From positions 1-64,000 of IMG/VR virus record IMGVR_UViG_3300037104_000756: a stretch of DNA of 64,000 nucleotides, one strand, 5' to 3'. Within the stretch, counting starts at the first letter, position 1. Every line of letters begins with the position of its first letter. Below the pieces are notes generated by a model. That model saw only the letters and a list, made by a program, of their open reading frames with translations, was not told where the DNA came from and searched no databases. This DNA comes from a virus. The translations under genes and the position numbers were made by a program. Below are positions 8,707-17,310 of the stretch, in pieces.

Positions 8707-8913
8707 ATGTCAGGATTACTCGTACCTTACGGCTTCCCGACCGTCAACGCAGGCGGAACAGAAGGACTCGGCAAACTTATTGATACCGCAACAGGTTTGA
8801 CTGTCGCGCCTAACGGCACAACAGGTACACCTGCAGTTATCGCAGCGGATATCGCTGCAGTGTACGCGGGAGAGGGACAGAACGTGTTCGGTTTGCTTCG
8901 CACCACCAAGTAA
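8707..8913 (+). CDS. Small unknown, probably structural
   Basis: A 68-residue protein rich in Gly, Thr, Val and Ala, with AAAGGAG before its ATG. It lies in a run of small genes between capsid and tRNAs, where head accessory proteins are expected. No motif recognised. Confidence 0.65.
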   Translation: MSGLLVPYGFPTVNAGGTEGLGKLIDTATGLTVAPNGTTGTPAVIAADIAAVYAGEGQNVFGLLRTTK

Positions 8914-8928
8914 CTCAGGAGGAACACC

Positions 8929-9135
8929 GTGGCTAGTATTACACCAGAAATCCCGTCAGGGAATGCATCGCTACCATCGCCGCTGATTACTCCGGGCTGG
9001 CCGCTGGCATCTGTACCTATGTCCAATCCCATAGCTAACAATCCAGGGACTTCACCGGGCATGAATACGACAGATGCTGCTGATTTGCTTGCGGCTGCGA
9101 CCGAAGCGGGAAATCAGAATAATTCAGTTGTGTAA
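8929..9135 (+). CDS. Small Pro/Ser/Ala-rich unknown
   Basis: A 68-residue protein starting at GTG 8929 after CAGGAGG. The first half is rich in Pro and Ser, the second is a probable Ala-rich helix (DAADLLAAATEAG). Same orientation as the preceding gene with a 15-base gap, so probably co-expressed. Function unknown. Confidence 0.6.
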   Translation: MASITPEIPSGNASLPSPLITPGWPLASVPMSNPIANNPGTSPGMNTTDAADLLAAATEAGNQNNSVV

Positions 9136-9141
9136 AGTTTT

Positions 9142-9217
9142 GGGGGATTAGCTCAGTTGGGAGAGCGCGTGCTTTGCAAGCATGAGGTCGCAGGTTCGAA
9201 CCCTGTATTCTCCACCA
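9142..9217 (+). tRNA. tRNA-Ala (TGC)
   Basis: A complete cloverleaf. The 7-bp acceptor stem GGGGGAT pairs with ATTCTCC (with G-U pairs), the D arm is GCTC...GAGC, the anticodon loop TTTGCAA carries TGC, and the T arm contains GGTTCGAACC. CCA is encoded at 9215-9217. Confidence 0.95.
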
Positions 9218-9252
9218 AGTTGCGCGGGGGCGCAAAGATGTATAAACCCACG

Positions 9253-9308
9253 GATGGCGCGCGGCGGCAAGAACAAGGGTATGAACCTGGGCTGCCGCGC
9301 AGACCATC
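9253..9308 (+). other. Long GC-rich hairpin between tRNAs
   Basis: GATGG (9253-9257) pairs with CCATC (9304-9308), and GCGCGGCGGC (9259-9268) with GCTGCCGCGC (9291-9300), leaving a 22-base apical region that can itself pair. There is no T-run, so it is not a standard terminator. It could be an RNA processing signal or a small structured RNA. Confidence 0.5.
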
Positions 9309-9314
9309 AAATTA

Positions 9315-9389
9315 GCGGGCTTGGCCGAATGGTATAGGCATCTGGCTTCCACCCAGAACAAGCGTGTCCGATTCACGCAGTCCGCTCCA
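9315..9389 (+). tRNA. tRNA-Gly (TCC)
   Basis: Acceptor GCGGGCT pairs with AGTCCGC. The anticodon stem TCTGG/CCAGA holds loop CTTCCAC, anticodon TCC. The T arm has CGTGT/ACGC pairing, and CCA is encoded at 9387-9389. Confidence 0.93.
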
Positions 9390-9399
9390 TATTTTGTGG

Positions 9400-9405
9400 T
9401 ATGAT
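9400..9405 (+). promoter_or_regulatory. Extended -10 element before a folded RNA
   Basis: TGG-TATGAT forms an extended -10. Seven bases further on, at 9412, the tRNA-like folded element begins, exactly where transcription would start. No good -35 is present since that position is inside the tRNA-Gly gene. Confidence 0.35.
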
Positions 9406-9411
9406 GTTTGT

Positions 9412-9483
9412 GCCAGTGGCTTCATGCAATGTTCTAGGCGTTGTATGCATTGCGGGTAAGGAGCTAAAAACTCAACCACTGGC
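9412..9483 (+). ncRNA. tRNA-like or three-way-junction RNA of unknown role
   Basis: A 72-base element closed by a perfect 8-bp stem, GCCAGTGG (9412-9419) with CCACTGGC (9476-9483). Inside are GCAATG/CATTGC and a short GAG-CTAAAAA-CTC hairpin. Size and place in the tRNA cluster suggest a degenerate or unusual tRNA, but there is no T-loop TTCGA and no CCA end. It could also be an independent small RNA. Confidence 0.4.
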
Positions 9484-9492
9484 GTCAGATTT

Positions 9493-9566
9493 GCCCGATT
9501 CGTTCAGTGGCAGGACGGGGAGTTTGTACCTCCCAGACTGGCGTTCGATTCGTCGATTGGGCTCCA
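9493..9566 (+). tRNA. tRNA-Thr (TGT)
   Basis: Acceptor GCCCGAT pairs with ATTGGGC. The anticodon stem GGGAG/CTCCC holds loop TTTGTAC, anticodon TGT. The T arm contains GTTCGATTC, and CCA is encoded at 9564-9566. Confidence 0.92.
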
Positions 9567-9582
9567 AATTGAAGGGAATGAA

Positions 9583-10014
9583 ATGATCCACCCTGATAGA
9601 AGGTTTGGACCTCATCCAGAACGAGGTCTCGCAATCAGCCTAGCGAAAAAAGGATTGGCGCAGATTAAAGGACGTATTCACCCTGACCGTGTTCTTACGG
9701 GTGCAGAAAAGAACGCGCGTCATCGTGCAAAACATCCTCGCACTGTCGAATTTCGGCGCGAAGAGCATGCAAACTATCAACGTGCATTCATCGCTGCCAA
9801 AACGCAACAGTATGAGAAACAAAAAGGTCTGTGTACCCTATGTCATACATCTTTGCCAGAATTGGAAAAATGTCACTGGGATCATGACCACAACACTGGC
9901 AAAATGCGAGACGTTTTGCATCGACGATGCAACATTGCTTTAGGTTATATTGAAGATGAACTTTACCCCCTAGCTCTTGATTATTTGGAGATGCACACCC
10001 ATGACGCCGATTAA
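9583..10014 (+). CDS. Endonuclease VII-like HNH protein (homing type)
   Basis: 143 residues. The C-terminal half has the full zinc and catalytic pattern of this family: LCTLCHTSL, then WDHDHNTGKMRDVLH (catalytic DHDH near 101-104), then RRCNIALG. The N-terminal half is basic and helical, probably DNA-binding. It follows the tRNA cluster and its last 14 bases overlap the histidine phosphatase gene. GAAGGGA precedes ATG 9583. Likely a mobile endonuclease gene; its target is unknown. Confidence 0.85.
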   Translation: MIHPDRRFGPHPERGLAISLAKKGLAQIKGRIHPDRVLTGAEKNARHRAKHPRTVEFRREEHANYQRAFIAAKTQQYEKQKGLCTLCHTSLPELEKCHWDHDHNTGKMRDVLHRRCNIALGYIEDELYPLALDYLEMHTHDAD

Positions 10015-10624
10015 CCCGACCCCCGAAAAAACCCTTCTTGGGTGGTTGATTCGGCATGGGGAACTGGTCAATATGTCAGTATGGGATGGCTGGGGGTTAT
10101 TCGACCTCAGTGAAGAGGGTCGCCAACAAGCCGAAAAAGCCGCGCAGTGGCTATCTTTCGAAAAGATTGGGCGCGTCGTATCGTCAGACGTACCTCGTAC
10201 CCTGCACACCGCACAATACCTCATGGACACTGGGTGGGTCTGCTGCCCATTTATGGCGTGCGACCCGAACATCCGACCGTGGAATGTATCCGAAGAATTT
10301 ACGGGCAAGGAGAAGACTCCCGAGCGCCTTGCCGCGTTCAAAAAATATCTGGACGACCCTGATTTGGTCATCCCGGGCGGCGAGAGTCGCAACCAACTTC
10401 ACGACCGCGTGCAGGTAATATTCCAATATTTGTGCGCGCCGTATAATGCGCTGCCTACTGCTTGCTTCATTCACAATTCCGTGATAAAATCCCTGATGGG
10501 GCTGGACGACGTGAAACAAGCGGTTATGCCCGGGGGCATCGTCGGCGTTTATATGGACGAAAAAGGTGAGATTGATTTTGAAGTACTGCTGGGTCACGTT
10601 GAACCTGAGATTGGAGTTTCCTAA
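10001..10624 (+). CDS. Histidine phosphatase (phosphoglycerate mutase-like)
   Basis: A 207-residue member of the histidine phosphatase superfamily, which removes phosphate through a phospho-His. LIRHGE gives the catalytic RHG at 18-20, followed by LSEEGRQQAEKAAQWL and VVSSDVPRTLHTAQYL (second conserved Arg). PGGES and a CFIHNS segment near 158 supply the later conserved residues. Start ATG 10001 by TTTGGAG ten bases upstream; the earlier ATG 9977 is inside the preceding gene without a site. The substrate is unknown. It overlaps the next gene by one base, so it is expressed with virion genes. Confidence 0.85.
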   Translation: MTPINPTPEKTLLGWLIRHGELVNMSVWDGWGLFDLSEEGRQQAEKAAQWLSFEKIGRVVSSDVPRTLHTAQYLMDTGWVCCPFMACDPNIRPWNVSEEFTGKEKTPERLAAFKKYLDDPDLVIPGGESRNQLHDRVQVIFQYLCAPYNALPTACFIHNSVIKSLMGLDDVKQAVMPGGIVGVYMDEKGEIDFEVLLGHVEPEIGVS

Positions 10625-11193
10625 TGTCTTCACCAACATCACCATTTATGGATCACGCCGCGCCTGTTTTGTCTGGCGATCCTACTCTGTCCGATGACCA
10701 ACGCGCCGATTTACATGACGCGTTCTACCAGAAGGACCCCGCTGCGTTAACCGCGCATCTGCAGACGTTGGCGATCCCTGACGACACGAAGCATAAATTG
10801 TTCCAAGCCAAGCAGGCGTCTATGCCCCCCACGCCGCCTGTCGACAAAGTGACGGACGCCGTGCATCGGCTGGCGGCTATCGACCCCCAGACATTAGAGA
10901 TTGCCGAATCGCACCCGAACTTGCTAAAGGCGTTCACCACTGCCGCTACGACCCCTGAGAAAGAGCCTACAGCGGCTGCAGGAGCGACTTCAGGCGCAGA
11001 TAAGGGTAAGAAGACATCCAAGGCTCCAACGGCTCCTGTAGCGCCACGGGCGGATGGGCAGCCCCATTTCCCAGCGATTCCTGATGGGCATCACAGGGTT
11101 TTGAGCACCAACGGTGGAGTTTACGACGTGCCACACGAAAACATAGATGCCGCGCGCGTGGCAGACCCGAACTTGCACATCTTGAACCCATAA
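10624..11193 (+). CDS. Unknown, probably virion-associated
   Basis: A 189-residue protein with a helical, acidic N-terminal half and an Ala/Thr/Pro/Lys-rich linker near 115-145. The C-terminus (HHRVLSTNGGVYDVPHENI) resembles short strands that end many phage structural proteins. It overlaps the phosphatase stop by one base and is 12 bases from the giant gene, suggesting translational coupling. Function unknown. Confidence 0.65.
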   Translation: MSSPTSPFMDHAAPVLSGDPTLSDDQRADLHDAFYQKDPAALTAHLQTLAIPDDTKHKLFQAKQASMPPTPPVDKVTDAVHRLAAIDPQTLEIAESHPNLLKAFTTAATTPEKEPTAAAGATSGADKGKKTSKAPTAPVAPRADGQPHFPAIPDGHHRVLSTNGGVYDVPHENIDAARVADPNLHILNP

Positions 11194-11205
11194 TTCGGAG
11201 ACCTT

Positions 11206-14200
11206 GTGGCAGAAGATACCCCAGTTACTCCAGCGGCACCTCCGATACCGGACTCGATTCCGATTACGGACCCAACTGTGTCTGCATCAATTCCAATTGA
11301 CCCAGACACCGCTGCGATCTACGACCCCGCCAAAGACAAGAGGGCTCCATTCCTCAAGGTGAATCTGCATCCAACGGGACCGACTATTGAGGAAGCACAT
11401 AAACCTTTACTGCAGCGAGCCAAAGAAGCCATCACGGAGAATATTCCTAACTATTCGTCCCGAACTGTCTACGATCCCAAGTACGGTAAAGAATCTTTTC
11501 TCCCCGATTCAGATGTTATGACGAGCCAGGAGCGGCGCGAACATCCCGTCGTTGCAGGGGCGCTCGATGCCGCTAGTGGTTTGGCAACTCCCGCCACGCT
11601 CGCGACCGTTGCGGCGACTGCAGGAGTAGGCGAAGCGGGACTCATTCCCAAAGTGTTGTCGGGTCTTTTCGCAGGTCAAATTGCTGTAGGAGTGTACGAC
11701 CAGTATCCTGCATTAAAAGCGGCGGTAGATAAAGCCCAGCACGCAAAGACGACGCAAGAACATGACGACGCGTTTGCCGAAGCGCAACAACTATTGACGC
11801 ACATGGGCGCGGATACCGTTATGGGTTTGTTGGCTGCGAAGCACGGCGCGGAAGGCGCGAAAGAGATTTTGGACTCGACTACGGGCAGCGGCGTGCCCGA
11901 CCAAGCATCAACGTTTAAGGCTCCGCAAGGACCTGCGGCTCCCGAACCTGAAGAGACACACCCCGAAATGAATCGGGATACGGTTAAGTCGCTCCAGAAG
12001 TTAGGATACTCCAACCAACACATTACCAATTTCAATATCTCCGAAATCCGCGACATTCTGAAAAATAATACTCCTGCGGTTGATCATCCCGTATCCAAAC
12101 CCGCTGGTCCCGACCCTGATGCATTTGCTGCGTCTGGCGGTAAGTTGGTGGGTCCGACTCCGACAAAAGCGGCATCCGCCGCTGCCGCGCCAGAAGCAAA
12201 AATTACCACCGACAGTAATGGAACTAAATGGGCTGAGAACGAGAACGGCGTCCGTGTTTCTATTCCGCAGCGCATCCCTGAAGCGCAAGTCCAAGAGTAC
12301 GCCGCTACACAACTTGATTCACAAGCTAAGATGCAGGCGGACGCCAAGGCGAAAGTCGCGAACGCAGCGGACCCCATCGAAGACCTTCTCATGTCCGACA
12401 AGATTCAAGGCAAGAAAGTTCGCGGTGCAACTCCAAAACCTACCGAGATTCCTGCGCAGCAAGGGCGACGGGCGGGAGTGGGAGGCGTTAACCGCACACT
12501 TCCTGAAGACAGTAGTTTTGCCTTCAGGGCGAGAAGCACGGACAAACTCCCCTATGACAGCACCAGCAATGGCGGGGATATGGGGCGCGGCGGTAAAGCG
12601 TGGCTCAATACCGATGGGACTTTTGACCCTCAAGATGAAGTCCATAAGAATGGGCTTGAAAATCTTGCCAAAGGAAATATCCGAATCGGAAATTTAGAGC
12701 GTGACGGGAGTGTTCTCTTCCATGCAAATGACGTTCCTACCGAAGCGCAACGTGCGGCAATCGGAAAAGACATCGCCAAGCAGGGAGTGATTTACGATTT
12801 GACCAATAAGAGCGGTGAGCGCATTTCGGGTGAGACAGATAAACCAGGAGAATTCTGGCGCGCTGTCGATAAATTTTATGGCGTTGGACCCCAGCCCGAC
12901 GCCTTCGCATCATCGGGCGGCAAGTTTGTAGGAAAAACGCCTGAGCCAGCCGCACCCGCTGTCACTTATCATCCAGATTTGCAAAAAGTCATAGACCTTC
13001 CAGGTGTGACGGTTCACCAAAACGCATCGCAGGTTACTGGCGCAGCACATTTCGTGACACCCGATGGGAAATTCGTGCGCTTGCCTAGAGGGCTAGGGCA
13101 TCCTGAAGCTGTCGCAAAAGCGGTCGGTGGGGCTGCGTACGACCCTGATAATCGTGTTCGATTTCTAAATGACACAGGTGCGCTGCGTATTCGTCCCTCG
13201 ACAGGGAAGGCGGGAGAAACATTGCATGTTTCAGTTCCTGCAGGTGGCGTGACGCCTGAACAAGTGGACGCACTACAGCGATCCGTGCAGGCTATGGGTA
13301 AAAACGGCAATCTGGTTTTGGAACGCGCAGATATCAACGCCGAAAACAAAGACACCGCCAGCACCACTATCGAGCAGGTGAAACCATATCAAGTAGAAGA
13401 CGCGTTGAAAAAAATCGGAGCGCATCCAGAACAAGCGGGTCTTGTCACCAGTGAACTGCAAACTCCACATAAAGAAACATACGAAATGGAAATCACAGAT
13501 CGCGTAGGCGACACCAATACGGACGGGGAGGTTCATACCGAAAAAATTGACGCGCACTCCCCCAAGCAAGCGATAGCTCTTGCGCAAAAGAAATTCCCAG
13601 ATGCACATCAATGGCGCTTGGCTACCATGCCTGAAGAGAAGGCACTGTCAACTGAATATTCCGTCCCGACGAAGAACCTCGCCACAATGCCTGCATCCGC
13701 AGACCGCCCTGTGGTTCACACTATCCGCCACGAACTTGGACATGCCTTGGTCGGACAGAATGAAGGCATGGGCGTGAAAGCGATGATTAGCTCGACTCAC
13801 CCTAAAGGCGGGAGGAACATGCGGGCGGCGGTTGATTGGGACGCGACGGGTGTGTTTAATTTTAATGGACACCCATACCCCGAAAAAATTCCCATGCTTG
13901 TTCGCACATTCATGGGTGGCATAGCTGCAGATGAAGTTTTCAATGATCTGCCGCGCAGCACCAATCACAATTTCAACATCGCGACTCGCGGTTCGGATGG
14001 TCAACGGGCGTATAGCTTTCTGCGGGCGGAAGGCGTCAGTCACGAACAGGCGTTTGATTATATGCACCAAGCGATAGAAGACGGGAAAGCGTATTTGGCA
14101 AAGCCTGAAGTTTCTGATATCATCAAAGAGAACGCGAATGTTCGAGAAGCAGGGCTGTCTCGGCAGTACCACTACAGTCCCGAAAGATTGCAAAATATGC

Positions 14201-17200
14201 ATGCGGAAGCTCAAAGGAGAATTCAAAATGGAGCCGAACAGCCTAACAACGGAGCAATTAATGGACAAGCTGCTGGAGGACGCGAAACAGCAGACACCCG
14301 AGGAGAAAGCGGAAGTGCGCAAGGCACTGGCGAAGGCGTTCCCGCAGAAGAAGGTATAGTCTCGGAAGAAAAATCCAGAAGCCCCCAAAAACCTGCAAAA
14401 TTAAAACAAAACCCACCTGTAGGGTATATCACCCCGGCAGGGAAATTTGATCCATTCCAGAAGGGCGAGACCTCCCACATGGAAGCCGCCCATCGTTTGA
14501 TGGGCTATGGCGATCCTCAAAAATCCCTTGATGTTGACGCCTTCGATGAGGTACTAAAGGCGGGGTATGTGCGTAAAGCCGGACAAGGGTCCTATGATAT
14601 TCGTGGAGAACTGAATCCACAAACCAAAGCAGCCCTTGAGCACGATATTCTCTTAGATTCCCGCGATCTTAAAACGGGAGGTAAATATAAGCATCCCGCC
14701 AATATCGTCATCGAAAATGACGATGATGGTTACGAATTTTCAGTAGACGACTTCATCGACAAGTACAACGGCAGTCTTGATAAGGCGATGAACGCCGAGC
14801 GCACATTGACTACGGCTGAAGTCAAGAAACCTGCAGCCATGACGCCTAAGATTGCGCAGCAGATTGTTGATGCGCACACTGCCAACGGTGGCTCTACCTT
14901 CAACCTTCACCAAGGCGACTTAGCAGGCACTGATAACTACGCGGTAGCGGCACATCCCGAACGCGGAGAAGTTTTGGATCATCAGCCGACCACCAAAGAT
15001 ATTCAAGCGTTTGCCAAAAAGAACGCAGACCTGTTGAAGGACCCAGAAAAGAGTATCGGCACTTGGCACGACACCTCGAACGATACGCACGCGCTCGATG
15101 TCGTCGCGACGATGCCCGACCGCGAGAAAGCTATCGCGCTAGGAAAAGCGAACGACCAAAAAGCTATCTTCGGCTTGAAAAACAACGAAGAAATCAACAC
15201 AGGTGGAACTGGCGCAGTGCCTGTCGGCGGTACCGCCGCCGCGCCCGCAGCACCAGCCGCGCCGCCCGAGAGCGCCGATATTCCGACAGTCAGCACCCGC
15301 GTACCTTCGCGCAAAGTCAAGGGTGTAGATGTCGAAGACCACACCAATCAGGCGCTCACATCTGACATGGACGCTGCTAAAGCCGCGCCTGGGTACATGC
15401 AGAAGATGGTGGATAAGATCATTGCTACTCCAGGTTTCAAGGCTCCCGAGGGAGGCGACGCGCAAGCGATTGCCGAAGCATATATTCGGCACGTTGCGGA
15501 CAATACGAAATTCGTGTTCAACAAATTGAAGCCCGAGAACGTCAAGAAAGACGAGCAGTGGTATCCTGTTGGCGCGCATCAGCGCGGTCTCGAAGTCGCG
15601 AAGCAGCATGGATACACTCCCGCGCAAATATTCGGCGTCACGTCAGTGGAATCTCCCATGACCGACTGGGATGCAAATACCGCGATGGCGGAACGCACTG
15701 CCAGCATCTGGAAGAACCAACAGAAGACCAAATTCACTCCTGAAATGCGTCAAGCGGCGGATGATATTCTCACTGTGCCCGCCATGGGGAAATTTAAAAC
15801 ACTCTTCAAGGGTTTAGAGGGAAAGACGCTGGCTGAACTCCCAAACATCGAAGATAAGGCATGGTGGCTGCGGCTATATGACGAGGGACACAACCCACGC
15901 TCATATCAGACCTGGAATCCTGACGGGACCTCGGGAGGATTCGCGAAAAACATCGATGGGGTGACCAATAAAAACCTCGGATGGAGTTTCCAGAACCACA
16001 TTCAAAAAGCGATCTCCATTCTACAGGACGGATCGCCCGAGAACATTAGCGCGAGTTTGGGCTATGGACACAAGGTTCGCAACTTCTATAATAACCAACT
16101 CGCGCCAGATGACCCGCGATATTTGACCATCGACACCCACGCGGTTAACATTGCGCAGTTGCGCCCGATGTCAGGAAAGAATCCTGGCGTCACATCAAAT
16201 TTCGGCACGATCAGTAATGGACCGCACGGATTAAGCGGTGTTTACCCTTTGCACGATGCTGGGTATCGATTGGCTGCAAAAGAGCTTGGCATTTCAATCC
16301 CGAGTAGACTACAATCACCTACATGGGTAGAAATTCGCAATGTCTTTACGGACGATTTCAAAACGAAGGAAAATCTTGCATCGATAGATGCAATATGGAA
16401 GGAACATTCCGATGGAAAAATCACAGCCGACGACGCCCGCAACAAAATCTGGGACTTCGCAGAGCGATGGAACCGTGAAAATACTGGAAAGACTGGGAGT
16501 ACCAGTGACCAGGGAAAACTATTTGATGCTGGCGTTCGCGGGACATCCACCAAAGGAACTGGATCAGGAAATCGAGGAGCAACTCCCGCGCCAGTTTCGA
16601 AACCAGAAGTAGACGAGGGCGACACCTCATTTGACTTCGGGGCGAATGAACCAGAGCGCATCGCGCCCGCGCGTGTAAAATCCAACGTTCCGAAGATGAC
16701 AGGAGAGGGTTTAATTAAAGCGCTCCATGGTCTTAATAAACCCAGTGGGAAAATTCCAACAAAGTTTCGTCAAAACCTCAATGCCGCCGAAAGCATGAGT
16801 GATCCAGATACGCGGTTCAATACCGCGCAGCATGAAGCAGGACATGTAGTGATTAGCGAGATGTTGCGCCCCGGGGCTGTTCAGGGTGTTGGGTTGGATG
16901 ACTCGGGAGGATACACCAACATAGCGCCGCCAGCGGGGAAAACAGAAGCCAGTCAGCTTTCTCCAGAGGAAATCCGAAATCTCGTCGCGGTGAGTTACGC
17001 GGGCGGGATGGTAGAGCCAGGAGGAACCACCGCCAAGCATGTCGGACCAGATCAAGCGCGACGGGCAGACATATTAGGGGGTGGCGCGGTATCGACGATG
17101 TCTAATATTGGTCGTTTGATAACGGGTCATACTCTTGGTACTGACCAAATGCTACAGGCGAATCAACAACAGGCTGAAGCAAAGGCGCGCGTGACCGCAC

Positions 17201-17310
17201 TGCTTGCCGACCCTGCTGTTCGCCAGAACATCAATACCTTGGCAACGCACATCACAACGAGGGGGCATCTCTCAGGCGACGAAATCCGTAGCGTGCTAAA
17301 GAAGCCTTGA
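11206..17310 (+). CDS. Giant multidomain virion (ejected/polyvalent) protein
   Basis: 2034 residues from GTG 11206 with CGGAG upstream. Such long proteins are usually carried in the virion and delivered into the host. The Ala-rich N-terminus (1-250) has a hydrophobic stretch near 120-170. HELGH (842-846) followed by a GGIAADEVF segment resembles FtsH-type M41 zinc peptidases. Residues about 1460-1750 resemble a conserved domain of phage polyvalent proteins (ending KVRNFYNNQ and TIDTHAV; I believe it is filed as DUF7178). A second M41-like motif HEAGH (1876-1880) ends the protein. Low-complexity linkers separate the domains, and two of them overlap small genes in other frames. Peptidase activity is inferred from motifs. 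Confidence 0.8.
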   Translation: MAEDTPVTPAAPPIPDSIPITDPTVSASIPIDPDTAAIYDPAKDKRAPFLKVNLHPTGPTIEEAHKPLLQRAKEAITENIPNYSSRTVYDPKYGKESFLPDSDVMTSQERREHPVVAGALDAASGLATPATLATVAATAGVGEAGLIPKVLSGLFAGQIAVGVYDQYPALKAAVDKAQHAKTTQEHDDAFAEAQQLLTHMGADTVMGLLAAKHGAEGAKEILDSTTGSGVPDQASTFKAPQGPAAPEPEETHPEMNRDTVKSLQKLGYSNQHITNFNISEIRDILKNNTPAVDHPVSKPAGPDPDAFAASGGKLVGPTPTKAASAAAAPEAKITTDSNGTKWAENENGVRVSIPQRIPEAQVQEYAATQLDSQAKMQADAKAKVANAADPIEDLLMSDKIQGKKVRGATPKPTEIPAQQGRRAGVGGVNRTLPEDSSFAFRARSTDKLPYDSTSNGGDMGRGGKAWLNTDGTFDPQDEVHKNGLENLAKGNIRIGNLERDGSVLFHANDVPTEAQRAAIGKDIAKQGVIYDLTNKSGERISGETDKPGEFWRAVDKFYGVGPQPDAFASSGGKFVGKTPEPAAPAVTYHPDLQKVIDLPGVTVHQNASQVTGAAHFVTPDGKFVRLPRGLGHPEAVAKAVGGAAYDPDNRVRFLNDTGALRIRPSTGKAGETLHVSVPAGGVTPEQVDALQRSVQAMGKNGNLVLERADINAENKDTASTTIEQVKPYQVEDALKKIGAHPEQAGLVTSELQTPHKETYEMEITDRVGDTNTDGEVHTEKIDAHSPKQAIALAQKKFPDAHQWRLATMPEEKALSTEYSVPTKNLATMPASADRPVVHTIRHELGHALVGQNEGMGVKAMISSTHPKGGRNMRAAVDWDATGVFNFNGHPYPEKIPMLVRTFMGGIAADEVFNDLPRSTNHNFNIATRGSDGQRAYSFLRAEGVSHEQAFDYMHQAIEDGKAYLAKPEVSDIIKENANVREAGLSRQYHYSPERLQNMHAEAQRRIQNGAEQPNNGAINGQAAGGRETADTRGESGSAQGTGEGVPAEEGIVSEEKSRSPQKPAKLKQNPPVGYITPAGKFDPFQKGETSHMEAAHRLMGYGDPQKSLDVDAFDEVLKAGYVRKAGQGSYDIRGELNPQTKAALEHDILLDSRDLKTGGKYKHPANIVIENDDDGYEFSVDDFIDKYNGSLDKAMNAERTLTTAEVKKPAAMTPKIAQQIVDAHTANGGSTFNLHQGDLAGTDNYAVAAHPERGEVLDHQPTTKDIQAFAKKNADLLKDPEKSIGTWHDTSNDTHALDVVATMPDREKAIALGKANDQKAIFGLKNNEEINTGGTGAVPVGGTAAAPAAPAAPPESADIPTVSTRVPSRKVKGVDVEDHTNQALTSDMDAAKAAPGYMQKMVDKIIATPGFKAPEGGDAQAIAEAYIRHVADNTKFVFNKLKPENVKKDEQWYPVGAHQRGLEVAKQHGYTPAQIFGVTSVESPMTDWDANTAMAERTASIWKNQQKTKFTPEMRQAADDILTVPAMGKFKTLFKGLEGKTLAELPNIEDKAWWLRLYDEGHNPRSYQTWNPDGTSGGFAKNIDGVTNKNLGWSFQNHIQKAISILQDGSPENISASLGYGHKVRNFYNNQLAPDDPRYLTIDTHAVNIAQLRPMSGKNPGVTSNFGTISNGPHGLSGVYPLHDAGYRLAAKELGISIPSRLQSPTWVEIRNVFTDDFKTKENLASIDAIWKEHSDGKITADDARNKIWDFAERWNRENTGKTGSTSDQGKLFDAGVRGTSTKGTGSGNRGATPAPVSKPEVDEGDTSFDFGANEPERIAPARVKSNVPKMTGEGLIKALHGLNKPSGKIPTKFRQNLNAAESMSDPDTRFNTAQHEAGHVVISEMLRPGAVQGVGLDDSGGYTNIAPPAGKTEASQLSPEEIRNLVAVSYAGGMVEPGGTTAKHVGPDQARRADILGGGAVSTMSNIGRLITGHTLGTDQMLQANQQQAEAKARVTALLADPAVRQNINTLATHITTRGHLSGDEIRSVLKKP
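14228..14359 (+). CDS. Small gene nested in the giant virion gene (first)
   Basis: A 43-residue ORF in a different frame from the host gene, with a perfect AAAGGAGA ribosome site 8 bases before ATG 14228. The product looks like a compact charged helix pair (LTTEQLMDKLLEDAKQQ, TPEEKAEVRKALAKAF). In the host frame this stretch is a low-complexity Gly/Glu/Ala linker after the first peptidase-like domain. Amphipathic composition and the strong start argue that it is translated. Confidence 0.55.
   Translation: MEPNSLTTEQLMDKLLEDAKQQTPEEKAEVRKALAKAFPQKKV
16412..16612 (+). CDS. Small gene nested in the giant virion gene (second)
   Basis: A 66-residue ORF in another frame, starting at ATG 16412 with GGAAGGAA 7 bases upstream. 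Its second half (LGVPVTRENYLMLAFAG, then PPKELDQEIEEQLP) matches a pattern I know from many small phage proteins, in which a TRENYL segment is followed by a Glu-rich E..LP end. In the host frame the same bases give a Gly/Thr/Ser-rich linker between the DUF7178-like and second peptidase-like domains. Probably a real overprinted gene; function unknown. Confidence 0.65.
   Translation: MEKSQPTTPATKSGTSQSDGTVKILERLGVPVTRENYLMLAFAGHPPKELDQEIEEQLPRQFRNQK

Noticed and set aside
9401-9586. 61-codon ORF across the folded RNA and tRNA-Thr
   Set aside because: It overlaps a clear tRNA and a structured element and has no ribosome site.
12080-12697. 205-codon ORF in another frame of the giant gene
   Set aside because: Arg/Pro/Lys-rich shadow without a ribosome site or protein-like pattern, unlike the two nested ORFs kept.
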